From Sphaerochaeta sp. (GTDB taxonomy: Bacteria > Spirochaetota > Spirochaetia > Sphaerochaetales > Sphaerochaetaceae): 5,309 nucleotides of DNA. Shown in pieces: positions 1-5,309 of this stretch. The position numbers and the translations under genes were made by a program. The stretch is taken from contig DMOO01000085.1 in the NCBI GenBank assembly GCA_003456855.1, positions 1-5,309 of the forward strand. Reading direction: 5' to 3'. The number at the start of each line of letters is the position of its first letter. Positions within the stretch are counted from its first letter, which is position 1. The notes under the pieces were generated by a model. That model did no database searches and had not been told where the DNA came from. It saw nothing but the letters and a program-made list of their open reading frames with translations.

Positions 1-1424
1 GTGGTGTGTGCGTACTTGAGCCAGGTGATCCTGGGCCTTGCGTTCTTCTGGGTGACTATCTCTATAACCTGGGTGTTCTGCAGAGGCTGTCCCAGAGGGA
101 TGATGTTCCCGTTGGCCTTTGCGCTTACAGTGTGGTTTCCGACCTCTGTGTGGATGGTGTAGGCGAAGTCCAAAGCCGTTGAGCCTATCGGAAGCTCTAT
201 GGCCTGTCCCTTAGGTGTGAAGACGTAGATCGTGTCCTTGAGAAGCTCGCCCTTGATCTCGTCCATGAAGGACTCGCTCTGCTCGATCTCGGAGTTCCAG
301 CTCTTGAGCTTTGTGGCGATCCTGGAGAGCTGCTGGCTGTCCATGTTGACCCAGCTCTGGCTGTTGGCCGCAGAGCCGCTCTCGGCCTTGTAGACCCAGT
401 GTGATGCAACACCATACTCGGCTATCTTGTCCATCTCGTAGGTTCTGATCTGGACCTCCAGGATGACTCCGTTCATTCCCATGATGGTGGTGTGGAGGCT
501 CTGGTAGTTGTTTGCCTTAGGCATTGCGATGTAGTCCTTGAAGCGGCCCTCCATAGGCGGCCAGAGCTGGTGGACGATTCCGACCAGCGTGTAGCACTCT
601 GTGACCGAGTTGCAGATGACCCTGACTCCAAGGATGTCGAAGATCTCGTCCAGCTCCTTTCTGCGCTTCTTCATCTTCATGTAGATGGAGTAGGTGTGCT
701 TCTCTCTGGAGGTGATCTTTATGTTCTTCAGTCCGTTGTCGATGCAGGCGTTGGCTATCTTCCTCTTGACCGTCTCGAGGTACTTGGTGTACTCGCCACG
801 CTTGGACTGCAGGTAGTCCTGGATGTAGTTGTAGGTGTCCGGCTTGAGCATCTTCAGGCTCAGGTCCTCCAGCTCGGCCTTCATCCAGGAGATACCGAGC
901 CTGTCTGCCAGAGGTGCGTAGATGTCAAGACAGGCGCTTGCGATCTCCTTGGCCCTTGTGGGGTCCATGTACTGCAAGGTCCTCATGTTATGGAGCTTAT
1001 CGGAGAGCTTGATGATTATGACAGGCATGTTCTTGCTCATGGCTATGAACATCTTCCTGATCGTCTCTGCCTCCGCGACGCTTCGTGAAAGGCTCTTGAT
1101 GGTGGAGACCTTGGTGACGCCCTGGACCAGCTCGCAGACGTTCTTCCCGAACTTCTCCTCGACCTGCTCAGGTGTGGCTGAGGTATCCTCTATGACATCG
1201 TGGAGAAGACCGGCGCAGACTGTGTCGCAGTCCATGTTGAGTCTGAGGGCAAGGGTCTCGGCAACTGCAAGCGGATGGATGATGTAGGGCTCGCCGCTCT
1301 TGCGCTTCTGGTCCCCATGCATCTCATCGGCGTACTCAGCCGCCATCTTGATCTTTTCGAAGTCTTCCTGTGAGTAGTTTTTGCGGACCTTGTTCAGAAA
1401 CCCGTTGATTAATGCCTCGTTCAT
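1..1424 (-). CDS. rel: RelA/SpoT family bifunctional (p)ppGpp synthetase/hydrolase, 3'-truncated by the window edge
   Basis: The enzyme makes and degrades the cytosolic stringent-response alarmones ppGpp and pppGpp. I translated 474 codons from the ATG at 1424 without a stop. The N-terminal HD hydrolase domain (about residues 25-180) keeps H50, the HDVIED motif at 75-80, and D142 and N146 in SDKLHN, the Mn-binding and catalytic set of active hydrolases. The synthetase domain (about 225-350) has REKH at 240-243, RFKD at 294-297, YQSLHTT at 307-313 and EVQIRT at 323-328. RFKD fits the RXKD motif of bifunctional Rel/SpoT enzymes; E. coli RelA has EXDD there. A TGS domain begins near 396 (DTIYVFTPKG). 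Long Rel proteins are usually about 700-750 residues, so the helical, zinc-finger and ACT parts should lie beyond the left edge. It follows prmC by 29 nt and has a GGAG site 7 nt before the ATG. Family and bifunctional assignment are strong; whether the gene is intact beyond the window is unknown. Confidence 0.96.
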   Translation of the reverse strand, partial: MNEALINGFLNKVRKNYSQEDFEKIKMAAEYADEMHGDQKRKSGEPYIIHPLAVAETLALRLNMDCDTVCAGLLHDVIEDTSATPEQVEEKFGKNVCELVQGVTKVSTIKSLSRSVAEAETIRKMFIAMSKNMPVIIIKLSDKLHNMRTLQYMDPTRAKEIASACLDIYAPLADRLGISWMKAELEDLSLKMLKPDTYNYIQDYLQSKRGEYTKYLETVKRKIANACIDNGLKNIKITSREKHTYSIYMKMKKRRKELDEIFDILGVRVICNSVTECYTLVGIVHQLWPPMEGRFKDYIAMPKANNYQSLHTTIMGMNGVILEVQIRTYEMDKIAEYGVASHWVYKAESGSAANSQSWVNMDSQQLSRIATKLKSWNSEIEQSESFMDEIKGELLKDTIYVFTPKGQAIELPIGSTALDFAYTIHTEVGNHTVSAKANGNIIPLGQPLQNTQVIEIVTQKNARPRITWLKYAHT

Positions 1425-1453
1425 GCCTTTTCTCCAACGGGGATACATTATTA
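1425..1453 (-). other. prmC-rel spacer, 29 nt
   Basis: This is the only non-coding gap in the window. On the minus strand it starts with two extra in-frame stop codons of prmC (1448-1453) and ends with the rel ribosome binding site. I see no hairpin followed by a T-run that would act as a terminator, and the gap is too short to hold a separate promoter wholly within it, so rel is most likely co-transcribed with prfA and prmC. Confidence 0.75.
1432..1435 (-). promoter_or_regulatory. Ribosome binding site of rel
   Basis: GGAG on the minus strand, with 7 nt between it and the ATG at 1424. It supports this ATG as the rel start, and the resulting N-terminus (MNEALINGFL) leads directly into the HD domain, as in other long Rel proteins. 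A purine-rich AAGG closer to the ATG is too near to act as the main site. Confidence 0.7.
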
Positions 1454-1456
1454 CTA
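1448..1456 (-). other. Triple in-frame stop TAG TAA TAA ending prmC
   Basis: Read on the minus strand after the last sense codon (AAT, Asn288), the codons are TAG (1454-1456), TAA (1451-1453) and TAA (1448-1450). TAG is decoded only by RF1, while TAA can also be decoded by RF2. The two TAA codons therefore act as backup if the first stop is read through. Confidence 0.9.
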
Positions 1457-2320
1457 ATTTGTGGCTTTTACAACCCGTTCACAGTCCCCAAGGTCTCTGA
1501 TTATCGATACTTCCGTGAATCCGTCCTCCGCAAGGATGAGACTTGCCTCTGGTCCCTGGTCGTAGCCGATCTCCATCTGGAGCAGTCCGCCCGGCACAAG
1601 ATACTGCGATGCCTTGAAGGCTATCTCCCTGACGAAGTCCAGTCCGTCCTCTCCGCCGTCCAGGGCCATCTTGGGCTCGTACTGGACCTGCTTCTCCAGT
1701 GCCGGGATGACAGATCGTGAGATGTAGGGTGGGTTCGAAAGAAGCACGTGGTAGTCTGTTCTGGTTATCGAGGAGAAGAGATCGCTCTTCACGACCTCCA
1801 CGAAGATGTTGTCCTCGGTGACCAGGGAAGCAACGTTCTCCCTGCAGACGGCGAGAGCTCCATCTGACAGATCGGCTAGGGTGAGGTGTATTGAATTGAA
1901 CTCCGAAGCCAGTGCCTTGGCAACTGAGATCCCTATGCACCCTGTGCCGCAGCAGAGGTCCAGAATACGCAGGTCAAGTTCGCCTAATAGCTTTTCTCTG
2001 ATGTCCTGGATTGCGCTCTCCACCAAGATTTCTGTATCTGCCCTTGGAATCAGAGTATCGTTTGAGACTTTGAAGATACATTCATAGAAGCCGCGTTCAC
2101 CTGTTATGTAGGCAATCGGCTCACCATTGAGTCTTCTTTGTCTGGACTGCTCAAGGGTTGAAAGGTCTGCTTCCGAGAGCTCGTGGTCCATACTGAGAAT
2201 CAGCTTGCTCTGGTCTATGTTGAGGTGATGGCAGATTATCTCCCTTGCATCCACGGCAGGGGAGTCGCTCACGCTTTTGAAGCTGTCAGTGCATAATTTG
2301 TAGAACTGTCTGAGTGTCAC
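1454..2320 (-). CDS. prmC: Peptide chain release factor N5-glutamine methyltransferase PrmC (HemK)
   Basis: PrmC transfers a methyl group from S-adenosylmethionine to the glutamine of the GGQ motif in RF1 and RF2 in the cytosol, which raises peptide-release efficiency. The 288-residue protein has the usual family length. An N-terminal helical domain (about 1-75) contains the family's GEPIAYITG segment at 66-74. It is followed by IPRADTEILVE at 91-101, SAM-binding motif I LDLCCGTG at 119-126, and the glutamine-binding NPPYI at 196-200. ALDGGEDGLDF lies at 219-229, QMEIG at 248-252 and a C-terminal DLGDCERVV at 276-284. The start is a GTG that overlaps the prfA stop codon (GTGA), with AGGA 6 nt upstream; the next in-frame Met, residue 44, is too far in. 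The substrate gene prfA lies directly upstream. Its middle part looks more AT-rich than the neighbours. The old name HemK (haem biosynthesis) is a historical misassignment. Confidence 0.97.
   Translation of the reverse strand: MTLRQFYKLCTDSFKSVSDSPAVDAREIICHHLNIDQSKLILSMDHELSEADLSTLEQSRQRRLNGEPIAYITGERGFYECIFKVSNDTLIPRADTEILVESAIQDIREKLLGELDLRILDLCCGTGCIGISVAKALASEFNSIHLTLADLSDGALAVCRENVASLVTEDNIFVEVVKSDLFSSITRTDYHVLLSNPPYISRSVIPALEKQVQYEPKMALDGGEDGLDFVREIAFKASQYLVPGGLLQMEIGYDQGPEASLILAEDGFTEVSIIRDLGDCERVVKATN
2317..2320 (-). promoter_or_regulatory. GTGA start/stop overlap of prfA and prmC
   Basis: The prmC GTG start (2318-2320) and prfA TGA stop (2317-2319) share two bases in a GTGA. Such 4-nt overlaps usually mean that ribosomes finishing the upstream gene re-initiate on the downstream one, tying PrmC output to that of its RF1 substrate. 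An AGGA at 2327-2330, inside the prfA coding end and 6 nt before the GTG, can serve as ribosome binding site. Confidence 0.85.
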
Positions 2321-3381
2321 TTGGCTTCCTTCAGGGCTTCCTCTCCGGCTGCGACCTTCAGGGCCTCTATGACATCCTGGAGCTGGCCCTCCATGATCAG
2401 GTCCAGCTTGTAGAGGGTGAGGTTGATCCTGTGGTCCGTCAGGCGGTTCTGAGGGAAGTTGTAGGTTCTGATCCTCTCGCTTCTGTCGCCGCTTCCGACC
2501 TGGCTCTTGCGCTCCTCGGCCCTTTCCTTGGCCTTCTTCTCGGACTCCATCTCATAGAGTCTTGAACGCAGGACCCTCATGGCCTCGGCCTTGTTCTGAA
2601 GCTGTGACTTCTGGTTCTGGCAGATGACTACAAGCCCTGTCGGGATATGGGTTATTCTGACGGCGCTCTCTGTGGTGTTGACGCACTGGCCGCCTGGGCC
2701 GCCTGCGCGCATGACGTCGATCCTAAGATCCTCCTGGCGGATATCGACCTCGGTCTCCTCAGCTTCAGGAAGGACTGCGACGGTGACAGCGGAGGTGTGG
2801 ATCCTTCCACCGCTCTCGGTCTCGGGGACTCTCTGGACCCTGTGGACTCCGCTCTCCCATCTGAGGCTTCCGTAGACGTCCTTTCCGCTGATGGAGAGGA
2901 TTATCTCCTTGTAGCCGCCGAGCTCTGTGGCGTTGGAGTCGATCTCCTGTATCTTCCAGTGCATGGCCTCTGCATAGTAGGAGTACATCCTGTAGAGGTC
3001 GGAGGCGAAGAGGGCGGCTTCCTCGCCGCCCGTGCCTGCACGGATCTCCATGATGATGTTCTTGCCCTCGAGCGGATCAGGTGGAATGAGAAGCATCTTG
3101 CACTTCTTCTCGCTCTGCTCGATCTGCTCCTTCAGCACCGGGATCTCCTCCTTGGCCATGGCGGCGATGTCCTCATCGTCCTCCTTGGCAAGGGCCTCGT
3201 TGTCGGCGAGGTTGTCGGTCAGAGCCTTGAGGTTGGTAAGCTCCTCCACTATCGGGACTATATGGCTGCGCTCAAGCATAAGGTTCTTGTATGCGCCCAT
3301 GTCCTTCATCACATTGGGGTCTGCGAGCTTTGCGTCAAGCTCTTCTAGCTGTCTTCTGAAATCCTCAAGTTTCTCTATCAT
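2317..3381 (-). CDS. prfA: Peptide chain release factor 1 (RF1)
   Basis: RF1 recognises UAA and UAG stop codons in the ribosomal A site and triggers hydrolysis of peptidyl-tRNA. The protein has 354 residues, normal for RF1. An N-terminal coiled-coil region (about 1-100, charged and Leu-rich) leads into the conserved RAGTGGEEAALFA at 114-126. The stop-codon-reading tripeptide PxT appears as P186-E187-T188 in RVPETESGGRIHTSA; its PxT form, rather than the SPF of RF2, identifies RF1. The catalytic GGQ is at 230-232, in GGPGGQCVNTTESAVRITH, so Q232 is the expected PrmC substrate. A conserved C-terminal GSGDRSERIRTYNFPQNR spans 296-313. The ATG overlaps the stop of the upstream hydroxylase gene (ATGA), with AGGA 9 nt before it. 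The stop is TGA, which RF1 does not read, so its own termination depends on RF2. Confidence 0.98.
   Translation of the reverse strand: MIEKLEDFRRQLEELDAKLADPNVMKDMGAYKNLMLERSHIVPIVEELTNLKALTDNLADNEALAKEDDEDIAAMAKEEIPVLKEQIEQSEKKCKMLLIPPDPLEGKNIIMEIRAGTGGEEAALFASDLYRMYSYYAEAMHWKIQEIDSNATELGGYKEIILSISGKDVYGSLRWESGVHRVQRVPETESGGRIHTSAVTVAVLPEAEETEVDIRQEDLRIDVMRAGGPGGQCVNTTESAVRITHIPTGLVVICQNQKSQLQNKAEAMRVLRSRLYEMESEKKAKERAEERKSQVGSGDRSERIRTYNFPQNRLTDHRINLTLYKLDLIMEGQLQDVIEALKVAAGEEALKEAK
3378..3381 (-). promoter_or_regulatory. ATGA start/stop overlap of the hydroxylase-ferredoxin gene and prfA
   Basis: The prfA ATG (3379-3381) overlaps the TGA stop (3378-3380) of the upstream gene. AGGA at 3391-3394, within the last codons of the upstream gene and 9 nt from the ATG, is the likely ribosome binding site. 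The arrangement predicts co-transcription and probable translational coupling of a redox enzyme with an essential translation factor. Confidence 0.85.
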
Positions 3382-5309
3382 CTGCCCTGTTCCTCGGTCT
3401 CTGGCGAAGCGTTCTCAGGGGAGAGGAAACGCACATTCGGTTTCGGCTCCGCTGGGATGTAAAGGCTCAGAACACCTGTCTGGCAGGCCTTGGCGCATTC
3501 GCCGCAGGCAAGGCATTTCTTGGTTGCGTTGATGTCCGTGTCCTCGACCATGACACCGAACGGGCAGGCCTCACGGCACTTTCCGCAGTTGATGCACATC
3601 TTAAGGTCGACTACATAGGCTCCATATCTGTTCTGTCTTATAGCTCCGACGGGGCATACTCTAGCACATTTGCCGCATTGTATGCAAACAACAGGGCGGG
3701 TGATCGTGCCTTCGATGTCGCTCTTGTTGCCCCTTCCTTTCTTCTCGACCACCCTGATGAAGGCCATGGAGGCCTTCGAGGTCCTGAAGTAGGTCTTTGC
3801 GCAGGCATGGACGCACTCAAGGCAGCCTATGCACCTGGCATCGTTGTTGATCACCAGAACACGTGCCTTCCTGTTGGCCTTTGTGACCTCAGGGTCCTCG
3901 TAAGGGGTCTGCTTGACCGGCAGGCTGTTGCGCTTGATCCCGTCAAGTCTGTAGTAGGCATCGGCTATCGCCGGGGCTGTAGGTATGCATGTTATCTCGC
4001 CGAGGCCTATGGCTCCGTTGGAGACGTTCAGGCCGGCCCTCTCGATGATGATCGGCTCTATGGTCGGAACCTCATCTGCGCGGAAGAGATTCAGCGAGGC
4101 GAACTTGGTCTGGGGTCTGCAGTTCTCAAGTCGGTACTCCTCCTTGAGGGCATAGCCCATGCCCATTACGACTCCGCCCTCAATCTGACCCTCGACGTTC
4201 GTCGGGTTGATGGCCCTGCCTACATCGTGGGCCGCTATCATCTTCAGGATCTTGTCTGTCTTGTCCTCAAGCACGCAGACCTGGGTTGCATAGCCGTAGG
4301 CTACGTGGCTCTTCGGGTTTGGAAGATCCGAACCGAACGGGTCCGTCTTGGCCAGGTATTCAGCGTAGAATTCCTGTCCTTCTATGGATTCCAGGCCATT
4401 GTTCCCCATGGCCTCCTTGAGCTGGACTGCAGCTCTCCTTGCCGCCTCTCCGGAGATGGTTGTGTGTCTTGAGCCCGAGGAGGTTCCGCTGTCAGGTGCG
4501 TTGAAGGTGTTTGACTTCTCCTCCTGGACCTGGTCCGGTCCAAGGCCCGTCTCGTTGCAGACGACCTGCTTGAGGACGGTGCAGAGACCCTGTCCCAGAC
4601 AGGAGCCGCCGCAGTGGATTATGACCTTTCCCTTCTCAACGGTGAGCCTGACCCTTCCATAGTCCGGAAGTCCGACTCCGACACCCGCGTTCTTCATGGC
4701 GCAGGCGATTCCCGCCACAGGATAATTCTCGTATTCGTCCTTGACGGCCAGAAGGGTCTCCACAAGGCCTGTGGATTCGTCTACGATCTGTCCGTTCGGA
4801 AGGCTCTGACCCGGTCTGATGGCGTTTCTGAACCTGATCTCCCAGTGGGATATGCCGATCTCGTCGGCCATGTGGTTCAGAAGGGTCTCCATGGCAAAGC
4901 AGGTCTGGGTGACCCCAAAGCCTCTGAAGGCACCTGCCGGCGGGTTGTTGGTATAGTAGGCGTAGCCGTCTATCTCGAAGTTCTGGTAGTTGTATGGACC
5001 TGAGGCATGGGTGCAGGCCCTCTGCAGAACAGGAAGGCCCAGTGAGGCGTAGGCGCCTGTGTCGGCTATGACCTTGGCCTTCAGTCCCTGTATGATTCCA
5101 TCCTTGTTGCAGCCCAGGGTGAACTCCATGTCCATCGGGTGTCTCTTTGGATGGACCATAAGGCTCTCGTCCCTTGTGAGCTTCATCTTGCAGGGGCGCT
5201 GGGTGAGCAGGGCGGCCAGGGCGCTGAGGTGCTGGACAGAGACGTCCTCCTTTCCACCGAAGGCACCGCCGACGTAGCAGTTCTCGACCCTTACCATCTC
5301 CTCTGGAAG
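3378..5309 (-). CDS. xdh: Xanthine dehydrogenase-family molybdopterin subunit fused to a C-terminal 4x[4Fe-4S] polyferredoxin, 5'-truncated by the window edge
   Basis: This is a molybdenum hydroxylase, probably cytosolic, that inserts a water-derived oxygen into purines or similar heterocycles. The frame stays open to the right edge, giving 643 visible residues (numbered from the codon at 5309-5307); the true start lies upstream. The Mo-pterin domain (1 to about 464) contains GGAFGGKED at 13-21, LQRACTHASG at 95-104, AFRGFG at 127-132, CLGQGL at 237-242 and GLGE at 435-438. By my remembered alignment, E21, R97 and E438 match bovine Glu802, Arg880 and catalytic Glu1261. After a short linker, four CxxCxxCxxxC motifs begin at C493, C542, C572 and C599, giving 16 cysteines for four [4Fe-4S] clusters. 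The wording of the Mo domain resembles selenium-dependent hydroxylases and E. coli XdhD; that is from memory, and selenium use is inferred. The substrate is unproven; xanthine or hypoxanthine is the leading guess. It is translationally coupled to prfA. Confidence 0.92.
   Translation of the reverse strand, partial: LPEEMVRVENCYVGGAFGGKEDVSVQHLSALAALLTQRPCKMKLTRDESLMVHPKRHPMDMEFTLGCNKDGIIQGLKAKVIADTGAYASLGLPVLQRACTHASGPYNYQNFEIDGYAYYTNNPPAGAFRGFGVTQTCFAMETLLNHMADEIGISHWEIRFRNAIRPGQSLPNGQIVDESTGLVETLLAVKDEYENYPVAGIACAMKNAGVGVGLPDYGRVRLTVEKGKVIIHCGGSCLGQGLCTVLKQVVCNETGLGPDQVQEEKSNTFNAPDSGTSSGSRHTTISGEAARRAAVQLKEAMGNNGLESIEGQEFYAEYLAKTDPFGSDLPNPKSHVAYGYATQVCVLEDKTDKILKMIAAHDVGRAINPTNVEGQIEGGVVMGMGYALKEEYRLENCRPQTKFASLNLFRADEVPTIEPIIIERAGLNVSNGAIGLGEITCIPTAPAIADAYYRLDGIKRNSLPVKQTPYEDPEVTKANRKARVLVINNDARCIGCLECVHACAKTYFRTSKASMAFIRVVEKKGRGNKSDIEGTITRPVVCIQCGKCARVCPVGAIRQNRYGAYVVDLKMCINCGKCREACPFGVMVEDTDINATKKCLACGECAKACQTGVLSLYIPAEPKPNVRFLSPENASPETEEQGR
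3483..3833 (-). other. Polyferredoxin module (four [4Fe-4S] motifs) within the hydroxylase gene
   Basis: Four complete CxxCxxCxxxC motifs occur here: CIGCLECVHAC, CIQCGKCARVC followed by PVGAI, CINCGKCREAC followed by PFG, and CLACGECAKAC. The order and spacing, with about 40 residues between motifs 1 and 2, resemble stand-alone electron-transfer subunits of the HycB/HydN/YgfS type. In E. coli, ygfS lies in the same purine-catabolic cluster as xdhD (recalled, not searched). The module is in frame with the Mo domain, with no stop or frameshift between them. It ends in an acidic and Pro-rich tail (SPENASPETEEQGR) without obvious function. Confidence 0.9.

Noticed and set aside
492..1088. A 198-codon open frame on the plus strand.
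   Set aside because: It lies antisense to rel, whose catalytic motifs are intact. Its Val/Leu/Asp-rich composition is typical of the shadow of a GC-biased gene on the other strand.
1425..1453. A terminator or independent promoter between prmC and rel.
   Set aside because: The 29-nt gap shows no GC-rich stem followed by a T-run and is occupied by backup stops and the rel ribosome binding site.
1479..1940. A 153-codon minus-strand frame inside prmC.
   Set aside because: It is in a different frame from prmC, which keeps its conserved motifs through this region; the alternative product is Arg/Gly-rich and unrecognisable.
2647..3348. A 233-codon open frame on the plus strand.
   Set aside because: It is wholly antisense to prfA, has no recognisable domain, and its composition mirrors the prfA codons.
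3678..4472. A 264-codon open frame on the plus strand, the longest antisense frame.
   Set aside because: It lies opposite the Mo-pterin and ferredoxin coding sequence; nothing in it resembles a known family and no convincing ribosome binding site was seen.
5295..5309. ATG at 5295-5297 as the start of the hydroxylase gene, preceded by GAGGAG.
   Set aside because: The frame is open to the window edge (LPEE before this Met), the GAGGAG touches the ATG with no spacing, and the start would fall inside the conserved Mo-pterin domain. The gene is 5'-truncated, not initiated here.
3378..5309. A selenocysteine-coding TGA in the hydroxylase.
   Set aside because: There is no in-frame TGA before the natural end at 3378-3380. 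Selenium-dependent hydroxylases of this family use a labile selenium cofactor rather than selenocysteine.

Overview
The window holds four protein-coding genes. All lie on the minus strand and are packed head to tail, so transcription runs from right to left. In reading order they are: the 3' part of a molybdenum hydroxylase of the xanthine dehydrogenase family that runs straight into a four-cluster polyferredoxin tail (3378-5309, 5' end outside the window); prfA, peptide chain release factor 1 (2317-3381); prmC, the N5-glutamine methyltransferase of release factors (1454-2320); and the first 474 codons of a long RelA/SpoT-type (p)ppGpp synthetase/hydrolase (1-1424, 3' end outside the window). 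Virtually every base is coding. The only gap is 29 nt between prmC and rel. No RNA gene, insertion sequence, CRISPR array, terminator or convincing internal promoter is visible.

The layout is that of one operon. The hydroxylase-ferredoxin gene and prfA share an ATGA (stop TGA, start ATG), and prfA and prmC share a GTGA (start GTG, stop TGA), so both junctions look translationally coupled. rel follows prmC after a short spacer with its own GGAG ribosome binding site. prmC closes with three in-frame stops in a row, TAG TAA TAA.

The organism is a bacterium, because RF1, PrmC and a long Rel are bacterial proteins. The molybdenum hydroxylase with a ferredoxin module suggests an anaerobe, such as a gut or sediment clostridium or spirochaete, that oxidises purines or related heterocycles. 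The phylum cannot be fixed from this sequence by eye. Base composition looks moderately GC-rich (near 60% in a sampled rel block), with a more AT-rich stretch in prmC.

prfA and prmC form a familiar functional pair: PrmC methylates the GGQ glutamine of RF1. Rel adds stringent-response control to this translation block. The unusual part is the upstream gene: a purine-type Mo hydroxylase physically fused to a 16-cysteine polyferredoxin and translationally coupled to a housekeeping translation factor. The fusion suggests that electrons from substrate hydroxylation leave through [4Fe-4S] clusters rather than, or in addition to, the usual [2Fe-2S]/FAD/NAD route. This is the best candidate in the window for something not well described.
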